Below are positions 17,265 to 25,729 of a stretch of DNA of 64,000 bases, piece by piece (position 1 is the stretch's first letter; each line of letters starts with the position of its first letter). This stretch comes from Pseudomonas frederiksbergensis. GTDB taxonomy: Bacteria; Pseudomonadota; Gammaproteobacteria; Pseudomonadales; Pseudomonadaceae. The notes beneath the pieces are model-generated. The model was not told the origin of the DNA. It saw only the letters and a program-made list of their open reading frames with translations, and searched no databases. Both the position numbers and the translations under genes were made by a program. The stretch is taken from positions 1 to 64,000 of the forward strand of contig NZ_MOBR01000017.1 of assembly GCF_003732705.1 (NCBI RefSeq). Reading direction: 5' to 3'.

Positions 17265-18025
17265 CCACAGCCTTTACCGTTGTCATTCCATCGCGTTACG
17301 CCTCCACCCGTTTGCCGGGCAAACCGCTGCTGCTGATCGCCGGCAAGCCGATGATCCAGCATGTCTGGGAACAGGCGAGCAAAAGCAGCGCCCAGCGGGT
17401 GGTGGTCGCCACTGACGATGCGCGCATCGTCGAGGCCTGCAAAGGGTTTGGCGCCGAAGTGGTGCTGACCCGTGAAGACCACAATTCCGGTACCGACCGT
17501 TTGGCCGAAGTCGCGACGAAACTGGGCCTGGCGCCCGATGCCATCGTGGTCAACGTCCAGGGTGACGAGCCGCTGATCCCGCCGAGCGTGATCGATCAGG
17601 TCGCCGCCAACCTGGCTGCCCACACCGAAGCGCGCATGGCCACCCTGGCCGAGCCGATCGAAGACGTGGACAGCCTGTTCAATCCCAACGTGGTCAAAGT
17701 CGTCAGCGACCTCAATGGCCTGGCGCTGACCTTCAGTCGCGCCACGTTGCCGTGGGCCCGGGATGCGTTGGCTAAAAGCCGCGAGCACATGCCCGAAGGC
17801 GTGCCGTATCGCCGCCACATCGGCATCTATGCCTACCGCGCCGGTTTCCTGCATGACTTCGTCAGTTGGGGCCCGTGCTGGCTGGAAAACACCGAGTCTT
17901 TGGAACAACTGCGTGCCCTGTGGCACGGCGTGCGGATTCACGTCGCCGATGCACTGATCGCACCGCCCCACGGTGTTGATACTGTCGAAGACCTTGAGCG
18001 CGTTCGTCGCCTGCTGGAGGCCTGA
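17261..18025 (+). CDS. kdsB: CMP-KDO synthetase KdsB
   Basis: 3-deoxy-manno-octulosonate cytidylyltransferase, 254 residues, joining CTP and KDO to give CMP-KDO for the LPS inner core. The N-terminal nucleotide-binding signature IPSRYASTRLPGKPL is clear, followed by VVATDD and VQGDEPLIPP. Its start overlaps the Trm112-like stop by four bases and its stop overlaps the phosphatase start by one, so translation is coupled along the operon. Confidence 0.96.
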   Translation: MTTAFTVVIPSRYASTRLPGKPLLLIAGKPMIQHVWEQASKSSAQRVVVATDDARIVEACKGFGAEVVLTREDHNSGTDRLAEVATKLGLAPDAIVVNVQGDEPLIPPSVIDQVAANLAAHTEARMATLAEPIEDVDSLFNPNVVKVVSDLNGLALTFSRATLPWARDALAKSREHMPEGVPYRRHIGIYAYRAGFLHDFVSWGPCWLENTESLEQLRALWHGVRIHVADALIAPPHGVDTVEDLERVRRLLEA

Positions 18026-18489
18026 TGCGGGTTCTGTTCGTCTGCCTGGGCAACATCTGCCGTTCGCCCACGGCCGAAGGGGTGTTGCGGCATAAGTTGC
18101 GTGAAGCCGGGCTGGCCGATCAAATCGAAGTGGCCTCTGCTGGCACCGGTGACTGGCACGTCGGCAAAGCCCCGGACAAGCGCAGCCAGGCTGCGGCCAA
18201 GTTGCGGGGCTACGACTTGTCGGCCCAGCGTGCCCAGCAAGTCAGCCGTGCGGATTTCGCGACGTATGACCTGATACTGGCGATGGACAACAGCAACCTG
18301 CGCAACCTCAAGGCCTTGCAACCGGCCAAGGGCAAGGCTGAGCTGGACTTGTTCCTGCGTCGTTATGAATCGGAAATGGATGAAGTGCCGGACCCGTACT
18401 ACGACGGGGACCAAGGCTTTGAGCAAGTGCTGGATTTGATCGAGCGCGCCAGTGATTTGCTGGTGATCGAGTTGAAGGGACGGTTATGA
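18025..18489 (+). CDS. Low-molecular-weight protein-tyrosine phosphatase
   Basis: Cytoplasmic LMW phosphotyrosine phosphatase, 154 residues. The active-site loop CLGNICRSP (C-x5-R-S) sits at residues 8-16, and the general acid Asp is in DPYYDGD near the C-terminus, followed by a possible target-like tyrosine pair. It lies between kdsB and murB with one- and four-base overlaps. There is no capsule or tyrosine-kinase gene in sight, so its physiological substrate is open, although the LPS/peptidoglycan neighbours hint at envelope control. Confidence 0.94.
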   Translation: MRVLFVCLGNICRSPTAEGVLRHKLREAGLADQIEVASAGTGDWHVGKAPDKRSQAAAKLRGYDLSAQRAQQVSRADFATYDLILAMDNSNLRNLKALQPAKGKAELDLFLRRYESEMDEVPDPYYDGDQGFEQVLDLIERASDLLVIELKGRL

Positions 18490-19505
18490 GTTTGCAGGTA
18501 CAACCCCAGGTTTCGCTCAAGCCGTTCAACAGTTTTGGCGTGGATGTCCGGGCCCGACTCTTTGCCCAAGCCCATAGCGACGCCGAGGTGCGTGAAGCCC
18601 TGGCCTATGCCGCTTCGAACGCGGTGCCTTTGTTGGTAATCGGCGGTGGCAGCAACTTGCTGCTGACCGCGGATATCCAGGCACTGGTGCTGCGCATGGC
18701 CACGCGCGGCATTCGCGTGTTGAGCGATGACGGCAGCCAGGTGGTGATCGAGGCCGAGGCCGGCGAGCCTTGGCACCCGTTCGTGCAACACACCTTGGCC
18801 CAGGGTTTGTCGGGACTGGAAAACCTCAGTCTGATCCCCGGCACCGTGGGCGCGGCACCGATGCAGAACATCGGCGCTTACGGCGTCGAGATCAAAGACG
18901 TGTTCGCCGGTCTCACCGCGCTGGATCGCCAGACCGGCGAATTGCGGGATTTCAGCCTGGAAGAATGCAACTTCGCCTACCGCGACAGCCTGTTCAAACA
19001 GCAGCCGGGGCGTTGGTTGATCCTGCGGGTTCGCTTCACCCTGAATCGCACCGCGCACCTGCATCTTGAATACGGCCCGGTACGCCAGCGCCTGACCGAG
19101 CAGGGCATCGACCACCCGACGCCGACTGATGTCAGCCAGGCGATTTGCAGCATCCGCAGCGAAAAACTCCCGGACCCGGCGGTGCTCGGTAATGCCGGCA
19201 GCTTCTTCAAGAATCCGTTGGTGCCGGCGGCGCTGGTGGCACGACTCAAGCTTGAATACCCGGACCTGGTGGCCTACGCGCAACCGGACGGGCAGATGAA
19301 ACTGGCGGCGGGCTGGCTGATCGAGAAGGCTGGCTGGAAGGGTTTTCGCGAGGCTGACGCCGGCGTGCATAAGTTGCAGGCGCTGGTGCTGGTCAACTAC
19401 GGCGGCGCGACCGGCCTGCAATTGCTGGATTTGGCGCAACGGATCCAGAAAGACATTTCGCAACGATTCAGCGTCGAGCTGGAAATGGAGCCGAACCGCT
19501 ATTAG
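18486..19505 (+). CDS. murB: UDP-N-acetylenolpyruvoylglucosamine reductase MurB
   Basis: FAD enzyme that reduces UDP-GlcNAc-enolpyruvate to UDP-MurNAc in the cytoplasm, 339 residues. Type I MurB features are present: NSFGVDV and GGGSNLLL in the FAD domain, IPGTVGAAPMQNIGAYGVE, then GNAGSFFKNP with the catalytic Ser, and AGWLIEKAGWKG. It is the last gene of the overlapping envelope operon and is followed by a repeat and a terminator. Confidence 0.96.
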   Translation: MSLQVQPQVSLKPFNSFGVDVRARLFAQAHSDAEVREALAYAASNAVPLLVIGGGSNLLLTADIQALVLRMATRGIRVLSDDGSQVVIEAEAGEPWHPFVQHTLAQGLSGLENLSLIPGTVGAAPMQNIGAYGVEIKDVFAGLTALDRQTGELRDFSLEECNFAYRDSLFKQQPGRWLILRVRFTLNRTAHLHLEYGPVRQRLTEQGIDHPTPTDVSQAICSIRSEKLPDPAVLGNAGSFFKNPLVPAALVARLKLEYPDLVAYAQPDGQMKLAAGWLIEKAGWKGFREADAGVHKLQALVLVNYGGATGLQLLDLAQRIQKDISQRFSVELEMEPNRY

Positions 19506-19520
19506 CGGCAGCGGCAGCGG

Positions 19521-19610
19521 CAAGCTTTAAGCTTCAAGCCGCAAGCTACAATCCTTATAGAGTGTGCCGCTCTGCTTCTACTGGAAGCTTGCAGCTTAAA
19601 ACTTGAAGCT
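19521..19610. repeat. AAGCTT-rich inverted repeat
   Basis: CAAGCTTTAAGCTTCAAGC on the left pairs imperfectly with the GCTTGCAGCTTAAAACTTGAAG arm on the right across about 35 bases. The composition is unlike the main REP family here. It lies directly after murB, preceded by three GGCAGC units. Confidence 0.7.
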
Positions 19611-19639
19611 AAAAAGCCCTGTCTAAGCAGGGCTTTTTT
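19611..19639 (+). terminator. Terminator of the comEC-murB operon
   Basis: AGCCCTG and CAGGGCT enclose a short TCTAAG loop, followed by a T6 run. The roughly 180 bases from here to 19822 hold no convincing gene. Confidence 0.85.
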
Positions 19640-19822
19640 GTTAATGCTGAGTTAACTTAGCCCCCTAACGATGCAAGCATTTGCTCCACCAAAGGCCCGA
19701 TGCAGACGTTGCCGTTTGCGTAAGAGAGCCCATTAGCCTGAGCCGATCTGCGTGAACCCACCGCTAACCCCCTGGCGGCAGATTGCTCGACCCCATAACC
19801 ATGACAATATGCGGGCGTGCCC

Positions 19823-20293
19823 ATGATTACCCTGAAACTCAATGGCCAAGACCTTCCACTCGATGTGACCGAGGATATGCCGCTGCTCTGGGCCATCCGT
19901 GACGTGGCCGGTTACAACGGCACCAAATTCGGCTGCGGCATGGGCCTGTGCGGTGCCTGCACCATCCATATCGACGGTTTGCCGGCGCGCAGTTGCATCA
20001 CGCCGATTGGTTCGGTGATCGGCCAGAATGTCAGCACCATCGACAACCTGCACGCCGACCCGGTCGGGCAAGTCGTTCAGCAAGCCTGGCTCGACACTGC
20101 CGTGGCCCAGTGCGGTTTCTGCCAGGGCGGGCAGATCATGTCCGCTACCGCGCTGCTCAAGACCAACCCCAACCCCAGCGACGAGCAGATCGAAGAAGCG
20201 ATGGTCGGCAACATTTGCCGTTGCGGCACCTACAATCGCATCAAGACCGCCATCCGCCAGGCCTCCACTCATCTGAAGGAGGCCAAGGCATGA
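19823..20293 (+). CDS. 2Fe-2S subunit of a molybdenum hydroxylase (IorA-like)
   Basis: Small electron-transfer subunit of the xanthine oxidase family, 156 residues. The plant-type 2Fe-2S site CGMGLCGAC lies in the N-terminal half, and the second cluster site uses CGFCQGGQI plus ICRCGTY in the helical C-terminal half. It is most like isoquinoline 1-oxidoreductase alpha subunits, which pair with a two-domain molybdopterin subunit and need no separate FAD subunit. ATG at 19823 is chosen over the GTG two codons earlier. The stop overlaps the large-subunit start by four bases. Confidence 0.9.
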   Translation: MITLKLNGQDLPLDVTEDMPLLWAIRDVAGYNGTKFGCGMGLCGACTIHIDGLPARSCITPIGSVIGQNVSTIDNLHADPVGQVVQQAWLDTAVAQCGFCQGGQIMSATALLKTNPNPSDEQIEEAMVGNICRCGTYNRIKTAIRQASTHLKEAKA

Positions 20294-22623
20294 GCCAGCT
20301 CCCGAATGATTTCGCCCTGAGTAATCTGAGCAACCTCAGTCGTCGCGGCTTTCTCAAAGGCGTTGGCGCCACCAGTGCGCTGGTGCTCGCCGCCAGTTGG
20401 GGCTGGCAAGACGCTTTCGCCGAAGACAAACCGAAGAAATTCGGCGCCGACGGCATGCCCAATGGCTCGGTCGACGATCCGAAGGTCTACGTCAGCATTG
20501 CCGCCGACGGCACGGTGACCGTGATCTGCAACCGCTCGGAAATGGGCCAGGGTGTGCGCACCAGTCTGAGCATGGTGGTGGCCGATGAACTGGACGCCGA
20601 TTGGGCGCTGGTCAAGGTGCAACAGGCGCCGGGTGATGAAGTGCGCTTCGGCAATCAGGACACCGACGGCTCGCGCAGCATGCGTCATTGGTTCGAACCG
20701 ATGCGCCGCTGCGGTGCTGCCGCGCGGACCATGCTGGAACAGGCTGCAGCCGACCAGTGGAAAGTCCCTGTCAGCGAATGCCATGCACAACTGCACAAGG
20801 TCATTCACCAACCCACTAAACGCGAACTTGGTTATGGCGAATTGGCCGCCGCCGCCGGTGCGCTGGCAGTGCCGGCTCGTGACAGCCTGCGGCTCAAACA
20901 GCCGTCGGAATTTCGCTACATCGGCAAGGAAGGCGTACGCGCCATCGACGGTGCCGACATCGTCAACGGTCGCGCCATCTACGGCGCCGATGTGCATTTC
21001 GACGGCATGCTTTACGCGACCATCGCCCGTCCTGCGGTGTATGGCGGCAAGGTCAAATCCTTCGATGCCAGTGCGGCGATGAAAGTCCCAGGCGTGATCA
21101 AGGTCTTGCAGATTGAAAGCCGTCCGTTGCCGTCGGAGTTCCAGCCATTGGGTGGCATAGCCGTAGTTGCGAGCAACACTTGGGCTGCGATCAAGGGCCG
21201 TGAAGCGCTGAGCATCGAGTGGGATGATGGCCCCAACGCCAGTTACGATTCGATTGCCTACCGCAAGGAACTGGAAGCCGCGTCGCTCAAACCCGGCAAA
21301 GTAGTGCGCAATACCGGCGATATCGATAAGGCCTTGGCCAATGCAGGCAGCAGCACCCTCGAAGCGTCCTACTATTTGCCGCACCTGGCCCAGGCGCCGA
21401 TGGAACCCATGGTCGCCATCGCCCGTTTCAAGGACGGCGTGTGCGAAGCCTGGGCGCCGAGCCAGGCGCCTCAAGTCACCCGCGAACGGATTGGCGAGCG
21501 TCTCGGCCTGCCGTTCGATAACGTCACCTTCAACGTCACGTTGCTGGGCGGTGGTTTCGGGCGTAAGTCCAAACCGGACTTCGTCATCGAAGCCGCGATC
21601 CTCGCCAAAGAATTCCCCGGCAAAGCTGTGCGGGTGCAATGGACCCGTGAAGACGACATCCATTGTTCGTACTTCCACACCGTGTCCGCCGAATACCTGA
21701 AAGCGAGCCTCGATAAGGACGGTATGCCCTCCGGTTGGTTGCATCGCACCGTGGCACCGAGCATCACCGCATTATTCGCGCCGGGCATGAACCACGAGGC
21801 GGCGTTCGAGTTGGGCATGGGCTTCACCAACATGGCTTACGCGATCCCCAATGTGCGCCTGGAAAACCCGGAAGCGGCCGTCCACACCCGGGTCGGCTGG
21901 TATCGCTCGGTGTCGAACATTCCCCACGGCTTTGCGATTCAGACGTTCGTCGACGAATTGGCTCACAAGGCCAAGCAAGATCCGCTGAAGTACCAGATCA
22001 AATTGCTCGGCCCGGACCGTCAGATCGATCCGCGCACCTTGAGCGAAGAGTGGAACTACGGCGAATCCCCCGAGCGTTATCCGATCGACACCGCGCGGAT
22101 GCGCACGGTGTTGGAAACTGCTGCAAAAGCCGCCGGTTGGGGGCGTACGCTGCCCAAGGGTCGAGGCCTGGGACTGGCGGTGCATTACAGCTTCGTCACC
22201 TATGTGGCGGCGGTAATTGAAGTCGAAGTCAAAGACGATGGCACCTTGATCGTGCACAAAGCCGACATTGCCGTGGATTGCGGCCCGCAGATCAACCCCG
22301 AGCGGATTCGTTCGCAGTTCGAAGGGGCCTGCGTGATGGGCCTGGGCAACGCGGTGCTTGGCGAAATCAGCTTCAAGGACGGCAAGGTCCAGCAGGACAA
22401 CTTCCACATGTACGAAGTGGCGCGTATGTCCCTGGCGCCGAAAGAAGTCGCCGTGCATCTGGTCACGCCACCGGGCGACGTGCCATTGGGCGGGGTCGGT
22501 GAGCCGGGCGTGCCGCCCATTGCGCCGGCGCTTTGCAACGCGATCTTTGCCGCTACTGGCAAACGCATCCGCAACCTGCCGGTTCGCTTTCAACTGCAAG
22601 GCTGGCAGAAGGCTGACGCCTGA
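20290..22623 (+). CDS. Molybdopterin subunit of a molybdenum hydroxylase (IorB-like)
   Basis: Large catalytic subunit of the xanthine oxidase/aldehyde oxidoreductase superfamily, IorB type, 777 residues. The N-terminus carries a twin-arginine signal (SRRGFLKGVGATSALVL), so the folded dimer should go to the periplasm with the small subunit as a hitchhiker. LLGGGFGRKSKPDF and GGVGEPGVPPIAPAL near the C-terminus, the latter with the active-site Glu, are family hallmarks. Substrate could be an N-heterocycle or an aldehyde. Maturation genes follow without a gap. Confidence 0.91.
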   Translation: MSQLPNDFALSNLSNLSRRGFLKGVGATSALVLAASWGWQDAFAEDKPKKFGADGMPNGSVDDPKVYVSIAADGTVTVICNRSEMGQGVRTSLSMVVADELDADWALVKVQQAPGDEVRFGNQDTDGSRSMRHWFEPMRRCGAAARTMLEQAAADQWKVPVSECHAQLHKVIHQPTKRELGYGELAAAAGALAVPARDSLRLKQPSEFRYIGKEGVRAIDGADIVNGRAIYGADVHFDGMLYATIARPAVYGGKVKSFDASAAMKVPGVIKVLQIESRPLPSEFQPLGGIAVVASNTWAAIKGREALSIEWDDGPNASYDSIAYRKELEAASLKPGKVVRNTGDIDKALANAGSSTLEASYYLPHLAQAPMEPMVAIARFKDGVCEAWAPSQAPQVTRERIGERLGLPFDNVTFNVTLLGGGFGRKSKPDFVIEAAILAKEFPGKAVRVQWTREDDIHCSYFHTVSAEYLKASLDKDGMPSGWLHRTVAPSITALFAPGMNHEAAFELGMGFTNMAYAIPNVRLENPEAAVHTRVGWYRSVSNIPHGFAIQTFVDELAHKAKQDPLKYQIKLLGPDRQIDPRTLSEEWNYGESPERYPIDTARMRTVLETAAKAAGWGRTLPKGRGLGLAVHYSFVTYVAAVIEVEVKDDGTLIVHKADIAVDCGPQINPERIRSQFEGACVMGLGNAVLGEISFKDGKVQQDNFHMYEVARMSLAPKEVAVHLVTPPGDVPLGGVGEPGVPPIAPALCNAIFAATGKRIRNLPVRFQLQGWQKADA

Positions 22624-23606
22624 TGGACAGTGTCGATCTGAACGTCCTGCGCAGCGTGCTCGACTGGCGCCGCGCCGGTCAGCGGGTGGTGTTGTACAGC
22701 GTGGTCCAGACCTGGGGCACCGCGCCCCGGGCACCTGGCGCCATGTTGGCGTTGCGTGAGGACGGCGTGGTGATCGGCTCGGTGTCGGGTGGTTGTGTCG
22801 AGGACGATCTGATTGCGCGGCTGCACGACGGCCGAATTCCGGCCGATGGGCCGCCCGTGCAATTGATCACCTACGGCGTCACTCGCGAGGAGGCGGCGCG
22901 GTTTGGTTTGCCCTGTGGCGGCACCTTGCGCCTGACCGAGGAGCGGGTTGGCGATCCGGCGTGGGTCGCTGAGTTGCTGAGCCGTTGCGAGGCCCATGAA
23001 ATCGTCGCGCGTTCGTTGGATCTGGCGAGCGGTGAAGTGGTTTTGCAACCGGCGCACAAGACCGATGTGCTGAGTTTTGACGGCAGCACCTTGCGCGCCA
23101 TTTACGGCCCGCGCTGGCGCCTGTTGCTGATCGGCGCCGGGCAACTGTCGCGCTATGTCGCGGAAATGGCGCGGCTGCTGGATTTCGAAGTGCTGATCTG
23201 CGATCCGCGCACCGAGTTCGTCTACGGTTGGGAAGAACAGCACGGTCGCTTCGTGCCAGGCATGCCCGACGAGGCCGTGCTGAACATCCAGACCGACGAA
23301 CGCACCGCCATCGTTGCCCTGACCCATGATCCACGGCTGGACGACATGGCGCTGCTCACCGCCCTGGATTCCAGGGCGTTCTACGTCGGCGCACTGGGGT
23401 CGCGGGTCAACAGCCTGAAGCGCCGGGACAACCTGGCTCAGCTAGGCTTGTCACAACAGGCTATCGAGCGGTTGCACGGCCCGATCGGTCTGCACATCGG
23501 CAGCCACACCCCGGCAGAAATCGCCTTGTCGCTGCTGGCCGAGATTGTGGCGATCAAGAACGGCGTCGAACTCAAGCAGAAGAAGCCGTTGCGGGAGGAC
23601 GTATGA
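22623..23606 (+). CDS. XdhC/CoxI-family maturation protein
   Basis: 327-residue protein with the CoxI N-terminal part (VSGGCVEDDLIARL; CGGTLRL) and the XdhC Rossmann domain (LLLIGAGQLSRYVAEMARLL; YVGALGSR). Members bind the molybdenum cofactor and help insert it in its sulfurated form into xanthine oxidase-type enzymes. Overlap by one base with the large subunit gene and by four with the next gene shows it belongs to the same operon. Confidence 0.92.
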   Translation: MDSVDLNVLRSVLDWRRAGQRVVLYSVVQTWGTAPRAPGAMLALREDGVVIGSVSGGCVEDDLIARLHDGRIPADGPPVQLITYGVTREEAARFGLPCGGTLRLTEERVGDPAWVAELLSRCEAHEIVARSLDLASGEVVLQPAHKTDVLSFDGSTLRAIYGPRWRLLLIGAGQLSRYVAEMARLLDFEVLICDPRTEFVYGWEEQHGRFVPGMPDEAVLNIQTDERTAIVALTHDPRLDDMALLTALDSRAFYVGALGSRVNSLKRRDNLAQLGLSQQAIERLHGPIGLHIGSHTPAEIALSLLAEIVAIKNGVELKQKKPLREDV

Positions 23607-24193
23607 GCGAACCCATCGGGGTCATCGTGCTGGCGGCGGGGCAGGGCAGTCGGTTTCAACAGGTTGCCGGTGCGCACAAGGACAAGTTACTGGCGGACTG
23701 TACGGGGCGCGACGGTGCCGTGCGTTCGGTGATCGAGCAAGTAGTGGTAAATCTGCCTGCGTCGATTGAGGAGCGTGTGCTGGTGACCACCGAGGATCGC
23801 CCCCAGGTGATTCGCATGGCTCAGGCTTACGGTTACGAAATCGTGCTGATTGAATCGACCGGCATGGGCGACAGCATTGCTGCGGGAGTGTCGGTTTGTT
23901 CGTCGCTCGGTGGCTGGCTGATTGTGCTGGGGGACATGCCGTTCATTCTGCCGTCGAGTATTGAGCAAGTGGTGGCGGGGATTGCGGACGATTGCATCAG
24001 CGTGCCGGTGCACGAGGGTGAATTCGGTCATCCAGTGGGTTTTGGCCGGCGCTTTGGTCCGGGGCTGATGAAGTTGTCGGGTGATCGCGGGGCCAAGCCG
24101 TTGTTTGCGCAGGCGAGGGTGGTTGAAGTCGCGGTGGATGATCCCGGTGTGTTATGGGATGTGGATGTGCCTGAGGCGCTGGTTTTTCAATAA
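23603..24193 (+). CDS. MocA/MobA-like molybdenum cofactor nucleotidyltransferase
   Basis: 196-residue nucleotidyltransferase with the GT-A type signature VIVLAAGQGSRFQQ and LGDMPFILP. It is expected to convert Mo-molybdopterin to the cytidine dinucleotide form used by xanthine oxidase-family enzymes. The Lys usually found shortly after the signature is present as HKDKLLA. It ends the four-gene operon. The call between MocA (CTP) and MobA (GTP) rests on the neighbours, not on a residue I can see. Confidence 0.88.
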   Translation: MSEPIGVIVLAAGQGSRFQQVAGAHKDKLLADCTGRDGAVRSVIEQVVVNLPASIEERVLVTTEDRPQVIRMAQAYGYEIVLIESTGMGDSIAAGVSVCSSLGGWLIVLGDMPFILPSSIEQVVAGIADDCISVPVHEGEFGHPVGFGRRFGPGLMKLSGDRGAKPLFAQARVVEVAVDDPGVLWDVDVPEALVFQ

Positions 24194-24303
24194 CGCAATA
24201 ATCGACTCTTCTTTTCGCCCATTCGTATTTATCGATGGGTGCCAGATATAAAACTCGTTATTCAGCGGGTTTTATCCGACATACGATCATGTGGCGTGCG
24301 GTG

Positions 24304-24320
24304 TTCACAGTTGGGGTGAA
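24304..24320. promoter_or_regulatory. Possible LysR-type operator upstream of the 24.3 kb operon
   Basis: TTCAC-N7-GTGAA is a perfect 5-bp dyad of 17 bases, 36 bases before the first start codon, with the T-N11-A spacing common in LysR-type sites. Just upstream, ATAAAACTCG and CGGGTTTTAT (24247-24274) form another near-perfect hairpin that may end the previous operon. Confidence 0.45.
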
Positions 24321-24356
24321 TATCCGGTCAGCACTCATTAGAAAAAAAGAGCCTAC

Positions 24357-25718
24357 ATGATAAAGCACTATATGGATGCGTCGGTCAGTGTCAGTCCTTT
24401 GGAACTGGACAGTGATATTCAGGAGTTGGGAGCATTGGAGCGGGCATTAAGTTCTGCAGATGTTTCTCAACCTGTTCCACGGTATGTCAAAACACTTCGG
24501 CAACTTAGAAAAGCATCGCAAACCATCAGCTGTCATCGCGACGAGATCAAGTTCGGCGTCACGTTTGGTGAGCGCTTGAAAGAACTGGGCGATGACTTTG
24601 GTTTGTCTGCGCAGCACTTTTCGGTCAACACCAGTGGTTCGCCGCTGCTCGTCAAGGAGCAGGTCGGGGAGCACTTGATTTCACCCACTCATTTTGAAAA
24701 CGGCGCGTATTTCAGCCACCCCCACGCCGACCATCAACTCGATCACTCGGCGGACGAACTGCCTTCGATCAAGATTGGCCAGTATGTGCGTTTTGGTCGT
24801 AACGCCGCGGTCAACGCTGGTGGCGATGTTGATATTGGCGACGGTGTCTGGCTGTCGCCAGGCAGTCAATTGCTGCGTCAGGACCATGACCCTTATGGCC
24901 GACTCTCCATCGGCTCGCGGACCGTCGCGATGACGCGCCTGCCGCCGGTGCGACTGTGTGATTACGCGTGGGTCGGGCGTGAAGCGATTGTGGGCTGGAA
25001 CGCCGATTACCTGGGCAAGGCCAGCATCGTCGGGATCCGCTCTTTCCTCAATACCTGGGTCGGCGACTATTCCATCGTGGGTGATCAGGGAAAGGTCCTG
25101 CAATACCTGCCGTTCAAGGCTCACCTCATGGAAACCTATCAGCCGTCGATCGAGCAGACGCTGCAAGTCAGCGACTGGGCTGCGATCAATTCGGACTGGT
25201 TGATGATCTACCGTGACACGCCGAAGCGCGAGACACCGCCATTGCCGGCGCCACTGGCGGAGTATCTCGACACGCCGGGCAAGAAATCCGTGTTGCTGAT
25301 CGCGCCGAGCGATAACGCGCAGCTTCAAGCATTCGCCCGGCACAGTCTGGATGTCATCTCGTCTTCCCGTCTGCCCTTTGCGCACCATTTGCAGTGGGCT
25401 CAGGACTTCGGTCACAAACAGCTCAGGCTGCGCGCCGACCTGGACTTTTCGAGGCTGCCATTCGCCTCGGCGGGCGACTTTCATTATCGCCGCCGATTGG
25501 GTTATTCCCTGATTGTCGCCAACAGTTCGCCCGTCGAAGCCGAGCCTTGCCGAGTCTACGTCAACGAACTGGCCCGGGTGCTGGCGACGCAGGCCCTATT
25601 GTTGGTGCCCGTCACTGATGTGTTACAGGCGCAGTTGTCCGTGTATCAGGATCTGTTCCATCTGCAAGGGGAAGTCGAGTTTGACGGCGCCTCTTTCATG
25701 TTAATGAAGAAGCTCTGA
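24357..25718 (+). CDS. Hexapeptide-repeat acyltransferase fused to a methyltransferase-like domain
   Basis: 453 residues, no close family that I can name. Residues 1-130 are unassigned. Residues about 135-265 show left-handed beta-helix repeats (IKIGQYVRFGRNAAV, GDVDIGDGVWLSPGSQLL, SIVGIRSFL, WVGDYSIVG), with a candidate catalytic His in RQDHDPYG as in WbbJ-like acetyltransferases. Residues about 310-453 look like a class I methyltransferase end (YSLIVANSS then a helix, ATQALLLVPV), but the expected glycine loop reads LLIAPSDN, so SAM binding is doubtful. It starts an operon with an exporter and a FAH-like gene. A/T content is higher than in the flanking operons. Confidence 0.7.
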   Translation: MIKHYMDASVSVSPLELDSDIQELGALERALSSADVSQPVPRYVKTLRQLRKASQTISCHRDEIKFGVTFGERLKELGDDFGLSAQHFSVNTSGSPLLVKEQVGEHLISPTHFENGAYFSHPHADHQLDHSADELPSIKIGQYVRFGRNAAVNAGGDVDIGDGVWLSPGSQLLRQDHDPYGRLSIGSRTVAMTRLPPVRLCDYAWVGREAIVGWNADYLGKASIVGIRSFLNTWVGDYSIVGDQGKVLQYLPFKAHLMETYQPSIEQTLQVSDWAAINSDWLMIYRDTPKRETPPLPAPLAEYLDTPGKKSVLLIAPSDNAQLQAFARHSLDVISSSRLPFAHHLQWAQDFGHKQLRLRADLDFSRLPFASAGDFHYRRRLGYSLIVANSSPVEAEPCRVYVNELARVLATQALLLVPVTDVLQAQLSVYQDLFHLQGEVEFDGASFMLMKKL

Positions 25719-25729
25719 CGGAGGCACCA

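Noticed and set aside
20269..21744. Minus-strand frame of 491 codons opposite the molybdopterin subunit gene
   Set aside because: The sense strand carries clear family motifs; the antisense translation shows none and is a GC-skew shadow.
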